Below are positions 27,337 through 37,025 of a stretch of DNA of 51,056 nt, one piece after another. A program made the position numbers and the translations under genes. The notes beneath the pieces were generated by a model. It did no database searches, was not told where the DNA came from, and was given only the letters and a program-made list of their open reading frames with translations. Numbering within the stretch: position 1 is the stretch's first letter; the number at the start of each line of letters is the position of its first letter. The stretch lies in the NCBI RefSeq assembly GCF_003590855.1, contig NZ_QYUP01000145.1:1-51056 (forward strand), given 5' to 3'. Source of the stretch: Massilia cavernae (lineage in GTDB: Bacteria > Pseudomonadota > Gammaproteobacteria > Burkholderiales > Burkholderiaceae_D).

Positions 27337-29100
27337 ATGCACTGGAAGACCTCGGCATTCCTGGCAACGAGTTGCGCCATCAGTTTGGGCCTGGCAGGCT
27401 GCGGCGCAGACAGCACGCCGCCCGCCGCGCGGCCGAATATCCTGATGATCCTGGCCGACGATCTCGGATATTCCGACATCGGCGCCTACGGCGGCGAAAT
27501 CAGTACCCCCAACCTGGACGCACTGGCTGCTTCCGGGCGCCTGCTCACCAACTACCACACCGGCTCGACCTGCTCGCCGACGCGCGCGATGCTGATGTCG
27601 GGCACCGACCATCACCGCGCCGGACTCGGTTCGATGGCCGAAGCGGTCGCCGTGCTGGTAGCCCGCGGCGTCGCTCCCTACGGAGCCGCGAATACCTACA
27701 ATTTCGACACACTGCCGGATGGCTATGAGGGCTACCTGAATGACCGCTCGCTGTCGATGGCACAGCTGCTGCGCGACGCCGGCTACCACACCTATATGGC
27801 GGGCAAGTGGCACCTCGCCAGCATGCCGAGCGCCGCGCCGCTGGCGAGCGGCGGCAGTCCGTGGGTGTACCGGCCGGCCTCCTACCCCAACGCCAAGGGG
27901 TTTGAACGTTCATTCGTCCAGTTACAGGGAGCCGGTTCGCATTTCGCCGCTGTGCCGGGCCGGCCGACGGTTGCCGACCTTGGTTCGGTCCACCAGGAGG
28001 ACGGCCAGCCAGCCACCTTGGCGCCGGATTTCTACTCCTCGACGACCTATACCGACAAGCTGATTGCCTACATCGATAGCAACAAGGCCGATGGCAAGCC
28101 GTTCTTTGCGTATGCCGCCTACACGGCGCCGCATTGGCCGCTGCAAGCGCCCGACGCCGACATTGCCAAATACGCGGGCAAGTATGACGAGGGCTATGAA
28201 GTGGTGCGGGCGCGGCGCCTGGCCAGGCAGAAGGCGCTGGGCCTGGTGCCCGCCGATTTCAACGCCAGTCCCGGCCTCGATGACGTAACTGGCCGTCCGC
28301 GCTGGAGCAGCCTGACGGCGGCGCAGCGGGCAGCGGAAGCACGCAAGATGGAGGTGTACGCGGCGATGGTGGAAAACCTCGACCGCAACATCGGCCGCCT
28401 GATCCAGCACCTGAAGCAAATCGGCGCCTACGACAACACGCTGATCGTATTCACCTCCGACAATGGCGCCGAAGGCTCAGCCAGCCAGTTCGCCAACAAT
28501 GCCAACGTCGACAACTCGCTCGCCAACATCGGCCGGCCCCTTTCCAACGTGACGTATGGCGAGCGCTGGGCAGAAGTCAGCGCGACGCCATTTCGTTTGT
28601 GGAAAGGGTTCTCGACGGAAGGCGGCGTTAGCGCGCCAATGATCGTGCGCATGCCCGGCCAGGCCGCAGGCCGCAAAGCCCTTAGCGACCTTACCCATGT
28701 CAAAGACCTGCTGCCGACCTTCCTGGCTGCGGCCGGCATCCCCGACCCCGGCGCGAGCTACCAGGGGAAGGCCGTCAATCCGATTACCGGCCTGTCGCTG
28801 CTGCCGCGGCTGGACGAAAAGGAAAGCGCCGACATCCGTGCAGGCCAAGTGCTGGCCGACGAGCTGTTCGGCGGACGCTACGTGATTCGCGACCAGTGGA
28901 AGATGGTATCGGTGCATCCGCCTTTCGGCGACAACAGCTGGGCCTTGTACGATCTGCGCAGCGACCGTGGCGAGACCCGCAATGTGATCGCCGAGCAGCC
29001 GGAGATCGCGGCTCGCCTGACCCAGGACTACGATGCATGGGCGAAGCGCGCCGGCGTGGTATGGCTACCGGTGGCCAGCGGCCGTGCTCCAGCGCCATGA
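27337..29100 (+). CDS. lipoprotein sulfatase (formylglycine type)
   Basis: A 587-residue sulfatase. ATG 27337 gives a lipoprotein signal ending LAGC, so the enzyme is probably anchored outside the cytoplasm. NILMILADDLGYSDIG holds the metal-binding Asp pair, and CSPTRAMLMSG is the sulfatase motif whose Cys is oxidised to formylglycine. GKWHL and SDNGAEG supply further active-site residues. It should hydrolyse sulfate esters. Its stop overlaps the start of the formylglycine-generating-enzyme gene (ATGA), so enzyme and activator are made together. The substrate is unknown; the aromatic-catabolic setting suggests an aryl sulfate. Confidence 0.92.
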   Translation: MHWKTSAFLATSCAISLGLAGCGADSTPPAARPNILMILADDLGYSDIGAYGGEISTPNLDALAASGRLLTNYHTGSTCSPTRAMLMSGTDHHRAGLGSMAEAVAVLVARGVAPYGAANTYNFDTLPDGYEGYLNDRSLSMAQLLRDAGYHTYMAGKWHLASMPSAAPLASGGSPWVYRPASYPNAKGFERSFVQLQGAGSHFAAVPGRPTVADLGSVHQEDGQPATLAPDFYSSTTYTDKLIAYIDSNKADGKPFFAYAAYTAPHWPLQAPDADIAKYAGKYDEGYEVVRARRLARQKALGLVPADFNASPGLDDVTGRPRWSSLTAAQRAAEARKMEVYAAMVENLDRNIGRLIQHLKQIGAYDNTLIVFTSDNGAEGSASQFANNANVDNSLANIGRPLSNVTYGERWAEVSATPFRLWKGFSTEGGVSAPMIVRMPGQAAGRKALSDLTHVKDLLPTFLAAAGIPDPGASYQGKAVNPITGLSLLPRLDEKESADIRAGQVLADELFGGRYVIRDQWKMVSVHPPFGDNSWALYDLRSDRGETRNVIAEQPEIAARLTQDYDAWAKRAGVVWLPVASGRAPAP

Positions 29101-30092
29101 GCAGGCCCACCATAAGCGTGACGATCACGCTGGCTGCCGGCGCTGGGCTGGCTGCCTACACGCTGCTGGCCACGCCGGCCGCGCCACCCGCACCGCCCGC
29201 GATTGAGTTGGGGAACGGCGCCGCGTGCGCCGCCTATTCCGGCCTGCCACCTGGGTGGGGGAGCGATCGACATGCTGGAATGCAGCGCCTGCCGGGCGGC
29301 CGGTTCGTGCTGGGCGCTGTCGACGGCTATGCCGAAGAGCGGCCAGTGCGCGAAGTGACCACCGCGTCGTTCTGGATCGACCGCACCGAAGTGACGAACG
29401 CCCAGTTTGACGCGTTCGTGCGTGCCACCGGCTATGTGACCGAGGGTGAACGCAACGGCAGCGGCGCCGTGTTTCGCGCCCCGCTTGCCGAACGCGGCCA
29501 GGAGGCGGCCTATGGCAGCTGGTGGCACGCGGTGAACGGCGCCGACTGGCGCCATCCGGAAGGGCCGGACAGTACGCTGCGGGGACGGGAAAACCAGCCG
29601 GTGGTGCAGCTGACCCGTGCCGATGCCTCCGCCTATGCGCAGTGGCTGGGCCGCAGTCTGCCCACCGAGGCGCAATGGGAGTATGCGGCCAAGGCCGGAG
29701 GACAGGGCGAACGGATTGAACGCGGCCCGCGCGACCAGCATGGCAGGCCGAGCGCGAATTTTTGGCAGGGCCCGTTCCCCTACATGAATTCGCGCGAGGA
29801 CGGCTACCCCGACCGGGCACCGGTTGGCTGCTACCCGGCCAACGGCTTCGGCCTGTACGATATGATCGGCAATGCGTGGGAATGGACGTCTGACCCGTGG
29901 CACGGCAGCCACCAGCCGCACGGCAGCGGGGCGCCGGCGGCGGTCTCGGGCGAGGAGGGGCTGATCAAGGGCGGGTCCTTCCTGTGTGCCAGCAACTTCT
30001 GCGTGCGGTACCGGGCCGCGGCGCGCCATCCGCACGATATCCGGCTTGGCGCGGTCCACGTCGGGTTCCGTACCGTATCTGTCGCTCCGTGA
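29097..30092 (+). CDS. formylglycine-generating enzyme (SUMF1 family)
   Basis: A 331-residue FGE-sulfatase domain protein with an N-terminal membrane/signal segment (VTITLAAGAGLAAYTLLA). Typical blocks are MQRLPGGRFVLGAVDGYAEE, WIDRTEVTNAQFDAFVRAT, LPTEAQWEYAAKAGG and NAWEWTSD. The catalytic Cys pair sits in LCASNFCVRYR (C-x4-C), the copper/thiol site of aerobic FGEs. It should turn the CSPTR Cys of the coupled sulfatase into formylglycine. The start overlaps the sulfatase stop. It is paralogous to the protein at 44.1-45.1 kb. Confidence 0.92.
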   Translation: MSRPTISVTITLAAGAGLAAYTLLATPAAPPAPPAIELGNGAACAAYSGLPPGWGSDRHAGMQRLPGGRFVLGAVDGYAEERPVREVTTASFWIDRTEVTNAQFDAFVRATGYVTEGERNGSGAVFRAPLAERGQEAAYGSWWHAVNGADWRHPEGPDSTLRGRENQPVVQLTRADASAYAQWLGRSLPTEAQWEYAAKAGGQGERIERGPRDQHGRPSANFWQGPFPYMNSREDGYPDRAPVGCYPANGFGLYDMIGNAWEWTSDPWHGSHQPHGSGAPAAVSGEEGLIKGGSFLCASNFCVRYRAAARHPHDIRLGAVHVGFRTVSVAP

Positions 30093-30340
30093 CTATCCGC
30101 AGCCGCTCTACCGTGAAATTGTGAGGGCGGCTGTGGAAGCCAGGCTTGGCGTAGCAATATGTCAGAGGCGGTTGGCAGGAGCGCGTGACTCCCACCCGCA
30201 TTCGATCAGGAAATCCAGATTGTTGCCCGGTACATCTTCAGGATTGCTCCCACACCGCAGTCCGGAACATCCACACCCAGGTACGACGGAACCGGACGTG
30301 CGAAGCGATTCGGCGTTCGCCGTCGTCCCGAGGTGGATCC

Positions 30341-31792
30341 TCAACGCGCAACTGATTTCAGAAACTCGTTGACCGGACCTTCGTTCGAAGATGCCTTGGC
30401 CATCTGTACCTGCATATGATCCGTAGACATCGCCCTGAAACTGCTTCCGAGATAGAACCGTTCGTACAGCGCATTCCTGCTGCCAAGTCCCGAGCCGACG
30501 AAGTCCCAAGCGGTGCGGAAAATTCGGGCGCGATCCTGTGCGGACCGCCCACCGGCACCGGGCATGTACTGCTCGACCAGAGCGGCCAGCTTCGGATTGC
30601 GGAACGCCGACAGCGATGGCGTGGCCAACAAATTGTGCGAACCCAGGTTGATGAGGATCTCATTGGCGCGCACCATCCAGATCGGCAGCATGGCGCGCGT
30701 TGCCCGAATGGCGGCGTCATCCATGAACCACGTACCATTGCCCCATTCACGCGCCAGCGCTTCTCCGGCATCAATCGATGCTCGTGTCAGCCTGGCGTAT
30801 TCAAGCAATTCTCCCAACGCGTGCGCCACTTCAGGCCGCTTCACAGCGTTCATGGTTTCAGCCATTTGACATCCGAGGTCGTAAGCGAACTCCAGCTTCA
30901 CCGCCGCTCGCAGATTGGTCTGCTGCGCAATGTTGGAAAGCCATCCAGACCGAATCAGCCCGTTGTAAGCTGCGATATCTCCATCAATGAACAATCGTTC
31001 ATATGGAATCTCCACGTCGTCGAAGATGACGAACGTGTCCTGTTCGTCAAAGCGCGACGAGAACGGCCGGTCCTCTTCAGTACCCACGCCGTAGTGATCG
31101 CGACAGATCTGCACCAGCCCCTTGGTTCCCACCGGAATGGAGAACATCAGCGCGCACGCAGGATCGGCGTGCGGCGGCAGCGGAGCAGACGGATAGACGA
31201 ACATCTCGTCCGCGAACGGGCCGAGCGTCGCAAGCACTTTTGCGCCCCTCACGATCACGCCGGTGTCGGTGCGGCGCACCACCCGGAGCGCGAGGTCCGC
31301 GTTCATCCCGCTCAGCTCGTCGACGCTTCGATCGATAGCCGGTTGTACGATGCAGTGCGTCAGGGCGAGGTCGCCGCTTACGACTTCCCGGTAGAACCGC
31401 TTCAGCCGGCGGGCCGGCTCGGGATCTCCGCTGCTCGAGAGGACATCGGAACGCCCCACGTAACCTGCCAGGGTGACATTTACATAGTCGGGGGTGCGTC
31501 CCATCATACCGACCGAGTAACGTGCCAGCCTTTCAAAGCAGCGGTGGCGGATGGCGAGATCCCCCCTCGATTTTGGCACCAGCAGGCTGGCACTCATCGC
31601 CTCGCCGGTTTCGGGATCCACCGTCACGCAATCGTCTGCATACTGATGCTGCCAATCGAAATAGCCGGCAAGCCCGCGTAGCGAGCCGGAAAAGCTCGGT
31701 TCATTCAGTGGTGACACCTCGCGGTCGCCTAACCAGACGCTCCGTTTGTCGTCGAGGCCCTTCAAATATTCACTGCCAGTTCTTACAGTCAT
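30341..31792 (-). CDS. HpaB-family FADH2-dependent aromatic monooxygenase
   Basis: A 483-residue group-D flavin monooxygenase of the 4-hydroxyphenylacetate 3-hydroxylase type. Family blocks seen are GMMGRTPDYVNVTLAGY, the large middle domain (VLATLGPFADEMFVYPS, FVIFDDVEIPYERLF) and the C-terminal helical bundle. Such enzymes add an OH ortho to a phenol OH using FADH2 from a separate reductase (HpaC). No intact reductase is nearby; only a scrap of one lies at 47.5 kb. AGGAGA lies just before the ATG. It is convergent with the first FGE gene. The substrate is likely a phenolic acid (inference). Confidence 0.88.
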   Translation of the reverse strand: MTVRTGSEYLKGLDDKRSVWLGDREVSPLNEPSFSGSLRGLAGYFDWQHQYADDCVTVDPETGEAMSASLLVPKSRGDLAIRHRCFERLARYSVGMMGRTPDYVNVTLAGYVGRSDVLSSSGDPEPARRLKRFYREVVSGDLALTHCIVQPAIDRSVDELSGMNADLALRVVRRTDTGVIVRGAKVLATLGPFADEMFVYPSAPLPPHADPACALMFSIPVGTKGLVQICRDHYGVGTEEDRPFSSRFDEQDTFVIFDDVEIPYERLFIDGDIAAYNGLIRSGWLSNIAQQTNLRAAVKLEFAYDLGCQMAETMNAVKRPEVAHALGELLEYARLTRASIDAGEALAREWGNGTWFMDDAAIRATRAMLPIWMVRANEILINLGSHNLLATPSLSAFRNPKLAALVEQYMPGAGGRSAQDRARIFRTAWDFVGSGLGSRNALYERFYLGSSFRAMSTDHMQVQMAKASSNEGPVNEFLKSVAR

Positions 31793-32100
31793 CTCAGTCT
31801 CCTGGTTTCTAAGCCGCCATCCGACGCTATCCCAGCGTCATTGCGTGAGAAGAATTATGGCGGCTGTGTTGCCACCCGGCTTTGCCAGAATGGAAGCTCG
31901 GGTGACTGCATTGGAAGTTCATAAGCAGCCGGCTCACCCACCTCGCGATGCCGGTCCGCTTCCTTTCAGAATTAAACTCTGAGGATGTCGGACCTTCAAC
32001 TGAACCAGCCGCCGTCTGCTGTCGCATACAGGAAACCTGAAGAAAAGCATCGGAAATAGCCGGAAATCCTCAGGAAAGCTATTTGAAAGCCTCAAAACAG
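31793..32100. other. non-coding gap between monooxygenase and GMC oxidoreductase genes
   Basis: The divergent gap holds no convincing gene: short frames present have no ribosome site or family match. The right part carries a promoter cassette that is annotated separately. Apart from that I see no hairpin or repeat worth noting. Confidence 0.5.
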
Positions 32101-32210
32101 AGGATATCAAAGCAATTGACCAGCCGAACTATAACGACTACTATGAGGACATCATACTTATATTTCGGAGACCCTCCCATGCACGCTCAAGCAAACCTGC
32201 GCTAGCCCGC
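32101..32210 (+). promoter_or_regulatory. shared catabolic promoter cassette, copy C, with mini-ORF
   Basis: AGGATATC (32101-32108) is followed by a well-formed sigma70 promoter: TTGACC (32116-32121), 17 bases, TACTAT (32139-32144). CGGAGACCCT and an eight-codon ORF MHAQANLR (32179-32205) follow, ending 157 bases before the GMC oxidoreductase start. The AGGATRTC ... AATTGA block recurs at the same distance from an ATG upstream of 48538 and 43857, and the 3' part recurs at 24617-24660. It probably drives the GMC gene. Confidence 0.65.
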
Positions 32211-32361
32211 ACCGGTCGACTGCTGCGCTTCCGGTGATCGCAGCCTCCCTTTGACGCCAACCAAGGCTCCGATCGCCATTTTCTCAATGCCAGCCTCACC
32301 TGGTCCAACGCCAGGGCGGAGGCGAAATTCGCCGTGCACGCGGCAACTGTAGAAAGATCTT

Positions 32362-33954
32362 ATGTCCGATTACATCATCATAGGTGCCGGGTCCGCTGGT
32401 TGTATCCTGGCAAATCGTTTGAGTAGCGATCCTGCTGTGCGGGTCACTTTGATTGAGGCCGGAGGCAAGGACCGCAATCTTATGTATCGAATGCCCGCCG
32501 GATATTTTGAGCTGATGAAGTCCGGCATGGGCAACTGGAACTTTGAAACGGTGCCGCAACCGGGGCTGAATGGCCGGACCATGTATGTCCCGCGCGGAAA
32601 AGTCCTGGGCGGGTCCAGTTCGATTAATGGCATGGCTGTTTCTTGGGGCAATCCCGGCGACTATGACCACTGGGAAGACCTCGGCAACCAGGGCTGGTCA
32701 TTCCGTGACTGCTTGCCATATTTTAAGCGGGTAGAAAGTTTCGCTGAAGGCGACGAGGAGTTTCGTGGACGAACAGGGCCAGTGGGGATCACCCTGACCA
32801 AAAGAACGGAGATGAATCAAATCTCCAGGAGTTGGGTCCAGGCGGCCGTCGAGGCTGGTCATCACTTCAACGAGGACTACAACGCCAGGACGCCAGAAGG
32901 CATTGCCCTAATGCAAGGAAATTATGCCAACGGCCTGCGCCAAAGTACCGCGCATTCGTACTTAAGGCCGGCGATGTCCCGCCCAAACCTGACAATTATC
33001 AGCAATGCGCTCGTATCCAGGATTGTCATAAAAGAAGGGCGCGCGGTCGGCGTCGAGTACTTCGACCGTACGGGACTCCGTTTCTGCGAAGCGACTCGAG
33101 AGGTCATTCTTTCAGGCGGCGCAATCAATTCGCCGCAGCTGCTACAGCTATCGGGGATCGGCAATCCCGACGATATCAAACCGCACGGGCTAGCCGTCAA
33201 GCATGAGTTACCTGGCGTGGGCCGCAATTTGCGCGATCACCTTTCAATTTCACTCAAGCAAAAAATAACCAAACCCTATTCGGTCCTGAAAAGCCTCGGA
33301 CCAATTGGCATGGCTTCCTCTTTTGCAAAATACCTGTTGTTCCGATCGGGTCCAGCCGCTACAAATGGACTGGAGACCTGGGCGCATGTAAAAACGCAGG
33401 CCAGCCTTGAGTATCCAGATATACAGATGTATTGCCTTCCCCTGATGTTTTCCAATCATGGTCGCGACCTTATCCGCGACGAAGGCTTCATGGCGAGTGT
33501 CACGGCGAGCCGTCCGATCAGCTCCGGCACCGTCAAGATCGCCAGTGCCGATCCGACATCGGCACCAGCCATCGATCCCAATTATCTTGCCGATCCCGAC
33601 GATCTCCGGGTCCTGCGCGACGGCCTTCGGATTGCACGCGACATCATCTCACAAAAGCCTTTCGACGCATTCCGCGGTCTGGAGCTCGCGCCAGGCAAGC
33701 AGGCCACTACCGATGTGGAACTGGATCAGTACATTCGACAGAACGCCTTGTCCATCTATCATCCGGTCGGCACCTGCAAAATGGGAAATGACGACAACGC
33801 GGTAGTCGATACCTCACTCCGTGTTCGCGGCCTGGATGGTTTGAGGGTAATTGATGCGTCGATCATGCCGAACATACCAAGCGGCAATACCAATTTCCCG
33901 GTCATGATGCTCGCCGAAAAAGGAGCCGAAATGATCATCAAGAGTCAAAAGTAG
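32362..33954 (+). CDS. GMC-family FAD oxidoreductase (alcohol/choline dehydrogenase-like)
   Basis: A 530-residue glucose-methanol-choline oxidoreductase. The N-terminal FAD fold has IIGAGSAGCILANRL, followed by the family block RGKVLGGSSSINGM. The C-terminal active-site His is in HPVGTCKMG, with Asn in SGNTNFPVMML. It oxidises alcohols to aldehydes. With coniferyl aldehyde dehydrogenase in the same island, an aryl or cinnamyl alcohol substrate is plausible but unproven. Codon choice looks slightly less GC-biased than in the pca genes, which may mean it was acquired. Confidence 0.9.
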   Translation: MSDYIIIGAGSAGCILANRLSSDPAVRVTLIEAGGKDRNLMYRMPAGYFELMKSGMGNWNFETVPQPGLNGRTMYVPRGKVLGGSSSINGMAVSWGNPGDYDHWEDLGNQGWSFRDCLPYFKRVESFAEGDEEFRGRTGPVGITLTKRTEMNQISRSWVQAAVEAGHHFNEDYNARTPEGIALMQGNYANGLRQSTAHSYLRPAMSRPNLTIISNALVSRIVIKEGRAVGVEYFDRTGLRFCEATREVILSGGAINSPQLLQLSGIGNPDDIKPHGLAVKHELPGVGRNLRDHLSISLKQKITKPYSVLKSLGPIGMASSFAKYLLFRSGPAATNGLETWAHVKTQASLEYPDIQMYCLPLMFSNHGRDLIRDEGFMASVTASRPISSGTVKIASADPTSAPAIDPNYLADPDDLRVLRDGLRIARDIISQKPFDAFRGLELAPGKQATTDVELDQYIRQNALSIYHPVGTCKMGNDDNAVVDTSLRVRGLDGLRVIDASIMPNIPSGNTNFPVMMLAEKGAEMIIKSQK

Positions 33955-34045
33955 GAACACCCCCTCCTCCGCCTGTGACAGACGGGGGACGCGGCGAGGC
34001 CGCTGCCGGGCTTTTACGATGCACTGCCGGGCCGCGATCCCGCGT

Positions 34046-34130
34046 TCAAGATGCTCCGCCAACCCGGCGCTCGGCAATCAAGCCCTTTTCCTGGTTTGGT
34101 TTTGCCTCAGGATGAAGCGCGGCGCCGAAC
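34046..34130 (-). pseudogene. detached 3' tail of the HTH gene split by the IS21 element
   Basis: Joining 40599-41077 to this piece across the IS, counting the duplicated CCGAAC once, restores one frame: LVAALFG continues as AALHPEAKPNQEKGLIAE and on to a stop at 34046-34048. The restored joint VAALFGAA matches the end of the paralogous gene at 49.4 kb (LVAALFGAATVFA), which supports the reconstruction. Confidence 0.75.
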
Positions 34131-34135
34131 TGCGT

Positions 34136-34178
34136 ATTCCGGTCAACGTGACCGCTGATTCCGGTCTATCGTGACCGC
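34136..34178 (+). repeat. IS21 left-end repeats
   Basis: Two direct copies of ATTCCGG-TC-NNN-CGTGACCGC (34136-34155 and 34158-34178). IS21-type elements have several such repeats at each end as IstA binding sites. An inverted partial copy (GCGGTCACGATAG) is at 34219-34231 beside the istB stop. Confidence 0.75.
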
Positions 34179-34222
34179 TGCGCATTCGATGATGTTACGC
34201 GTTCAAATTGTAAGGGCTGCGG

Positions 34223-35005
34223 TCACGATAGGTCGATATTTTTCTCCTTTTTAGTGTTTTTAGGTCGCTGGGCACGCAGCGAGTCCCCGGTCAGCGTGAA
34301 GCGATGGTTGCGCTGCATGACGCGGTCCAAGATGGCGTCGGCGATGGTGGCGTCGCCGATCCAGGCATGCCAGTGTTCGACCGGCAGCTGACTGGTGATG
34401 ATCGTCGCTTTGCTGCCGGCCCGGTCGTCAATGATCTCGAGCAGATCGGAACGCGTCATGCTGTCGATCGAGCCCATTGCCCAGTCGTCCAGCACAAGGA
34501 CATCAGTCTTGGCCAGTTGGAGCAGCCATTTGCCGAAGGCACCGCTGCCGTGCCGGATGCGCAGTTCTTCCTGCAAGCGGGGTACACGCTGGTAGAACGC
34601 GCTGTAGCCACGTCGGCAGGCGTACTGCGCCAGCGCGCAGGCCAGCCACGACTTGCCGGCGCCGGTGGGGCCGGTGATCAGGACACTGTGACCAGCGCTG
34701 ACCCACTCGCCCAGGGCAAGGCTCATCACCTCGCGGCGGTCGATGCCGCGCCCTGATCTTGCATCGATATCTTCAATTGCAGCTTGCCCGTACTTGAGGT
34801 GCGCGTTCTTCAGCAGCCGCACCAGCTTGCGGTCGTTGCGCGCGTGGACCTCGCGGTCGATCAACAACGCCACGCGTTCTTCGAAGCTCAACGCGGCCAT
34901 GCCAGGTTGTGCCAGTTGTTCTTCCAGGCCGGCCGCCAGGCCGTCCAGTTTCAGTGAGCGCAGTTGCGCCAAGGTTGTGTGCATCATCATCTCGTCATTC
35001 CTCAT
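34223..35005 (-). CDS. istB: IS21 transposition helper ATPase IstB
   Basis: A 260-residue AAA+ ATPase of the IstB/DnaC type. Walker A is GPTGAGKS, Walker B is VLVLDDWAM, and TSQLPVEHWH is the sensor I region. IstB helps IstA choose and remodel target DNA. The ATG overlaps the istA stop by four bases. The frame is complete and looks functional. Confidence 0.95.
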   Translation of the reverse strand: MRNDEMMMHTTLAQLRSLKLDGLAAGLEEQLAQPGMAALSFEERVALLIDREVHARNDRKLVRLLKNAHLKYGQAAIEDIDARSGRGIDRREVMSLALGEWVSAGHSVLITGPTGAGKSWLACALAQYACRRGYSAFYQRVPRLQEELRIRHGSGAFGKWLLQLAKTDVLVLDDWAMGSIDSMTRSDLLEIIDDRAGSKATIITSQLPVEHWHAWIGDATIADAILDRVMQRNHRFTLTGDSLRAQRPKNTKKEKNIDLS

Positions 35006-35916
35006 TGGTAGTAGCCAGGTCCGCGGACATGGACATGGTCGGGGCTAACCCAATCGCCAGCGGTGGTCGGCGCGCTCTGGTCGCGGTTGTTGGTAAGGAT
35101 GTCGCGTACGTGGCGGTACTGGCAGGCGCCGATCTGCAGGGCCAGCATGCACGCCGCCTCAAGCCGTACCTTGCCGTAGCGCTTAGCCAGCGACAGCAGG
35201 CCAAGGCAGGCGCGGTAGCCATGCTCCGGATGCTTGTTCTCGGCCATCAGCCGCGTCACCGCCTCGGCCGTCGCCGGGCCGATGCTTTTCCCCCAGTGGA
35301 TCAGCCGCGTCGGCGTCCACTCCATGTGAGCGCGATGCGCGGCAGGCATGTGCGTGGTCGTCGTGGTGAAGCCGCCTTGGCGGCTGTTGCGGGCATGGCT
35401 GGCGACGCGCTGTCCCCTGTGCATCAGCTCCACCACTGCGGTCGTGATACGTGCCTCGAGCACCTGCCCGACCAGCGAGTGCGGTACGCTGTAGCGGTGG
35501 CGCTCGACCTCGACGTGGTAGTCGATGTGCACCTTGACCGTCTTGAAGTGCGCCATCTCGTAACGCTGTAGCGGCAGCGGTAGCAAGGCTGGTGCATCGA
35601 TCTCGGCGAAGGTGCTGGCGCGGCTGCCTGGCAGTTTCTGGAACAGCTTTTCGTTGAGCCGTGTGAGCAACGGCGCCATAGCCTGATTGACCTCGTGCAC
35701 GCTGTCGAACTGCTGGTGACGCAGGCGCGCCATGATCCAGCGCTCGACGATCTGCACCGCCGATTCGGCCTTGGCCTTGTCTTGCGGGTGGCGCGGACGG
35801 GCCGGCAGGATTGAAGTGCCGTAGTGGCGCGCGAAGTCGAGCACCGTGTCGTTGCTGCGCGGTTCGTAGCGGTTGGCGTCGGTGATCATCGCCTTTGGAT
35901 TGTCCGGCACGATCAG
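35002..35916 (-). pseudogene. istA: IS21 transposase istA, 3' part
   Basis: The C-terminal 304 codons of IstA. The DDE domain continues here: LIVPDNPKAMITDANRYEPR and HPQDKAKAESAVQIVERWI, with the conserved D and E. Joined to 39803-40369 the frame is exact (GGVPQ then LIVPDNPKAM), giving a protein of about 493 residues, normal for IstA. The RIT element separates the halves, so no full transposase can be made from this copy. Confidence 0.92.
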
Positions 35917-36007
35917 CTGCGGTTATCAGCAGGACCGAATAATGTGAAGGAGTCCCAATCTTGCCTTGCCTGACCGGCGTTGACGGCGATTCTCCTTCAC
36001 ATTATTT
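35917..36007. repeat. RIT left inverted repeat (91 bp)
   Basis: This stretch is an exact reverse complement of 39692-39782 over all 91 bases. It begins CTGCGGTTATCAGCAGG and ends TCCTTCACATTATTT. Inside it, AATAATGTGAAGGAG (35938-35952) and CTCCTTCACATTATT (35992-36006) form a second, 15-base inverted repeat. These are likely recombinase binding arms. Confidence 0.93.
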
Positions 36008-36018
36008 CATGGCATTGA

Positions 36019-37025
36019 TTAGAGCGAATCGAGCCAGGCGAGCAAGTGTTCGTCACGCTTCCACCGCGGAGGCTTGCTAACTGTTTTTGAACCATGATCG
36101 AGCTGCTCTAGCGCCGCCCGCTTGGTGTCCAGATTGGCCTGGGCGTAGTGATTGGTCGTATCGAGGCTGACATGCCCCAACCAGCTTCGAATCACAGTGA
36201 CATCCACGCCGGCAGCGATCAGGTGGACAGCGGCCGCGTGCCGAAAGCTGTGTGGGGTTACGTTCTTTGACGACAGCGTCGGGACGGCCTGCGCGGCGGC
36301 ATTGACATACTGCGCCAATTTAAAGCGTATTCCAGAAGAGCCGAGGGTAACGCCGTAACGGTTCACAAACAGGGTTCATCATCGGCACGTGGCTGCCGTC
36401 GAAGAAGTGCTTTAAGTAAAGCGATAGTTTCCGGCCAAAGTGGACAGATGCGTTCCTTGCGCCCTTTGCCGAACAGGCGCACGCACGCAGGCGCATCAAA
36501 GCGTATCGCACCTGGACAAACATCAAGCGCCTCCTGAATGCGCGCGCCAGTGTTATACAGGAAGGACAGCAGGGCATGGTCACGCTGCCCCTCGATGCAC
36601 GTTCGATCAGGCTGGGCCAGAATTGCCGCCACCTCATTCGATTCGAGATAGCATGGGGCGGGTATGGGAGCCTTCTTTGTCGGGATGCGCAGCACATCGG
36701 CACACTGCGCGGCAGCAGGCGGCTCTCGCTCCGCCACGAAAGAGAAGAAGCTGCGCAACGCAGCGAGCCGGCAGTTGCGTGTGCCGATCGAGACATGGCG
36801 TTCTTGCTCGCTATGTTTCAGAAAGGCAGTCACGTCGTCGGCGGTAAGTTCAGCCAGGATGAGCTGCGCCACGGTCCGTTTGTGACAGGCGGCGGTATGA
36901 CGCAGAAACAACCGCCACGTGTCGCGGTAGGATCGAACCGTATTGACGGAGACATTACGTTGCTCGACCAGTCGTTCGTAAAAGAAGGCGCGCAGCAATC
37001 CTGGTAATGGATCGATCGGTCTCAT
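36019..37025 (-). pseudogene. RIT third tyrosine recombinase, one-base frameshift
   Basis: ATG 37025 overlaps the stop of the second recombinase (TGATG). The first part has a SAM-like N-domain and the box-I Arg (YNTGARIQEAL). At 36372-36374 a C is missing from a C run, so ADDEP is followed by CL-stop; the proper continuation LFVNRYGVTLGSSG is in the next frame. The second part has HSFRHAAAVHL, the second His in LGHVSLDTTNHY and the Tyr nucleophile of that motif. With one base restored it is about 335 residues and catalytically complete. The break could be an assembly error. Confidence 0.85.

Noticed and set aside
33961..33995. Possible terminator after the GMC gene (CCGCCTGTGACAGACGG)
   Set aside because: The stem is short with a mismatch and there is no T run, so support is too weak to annotate.
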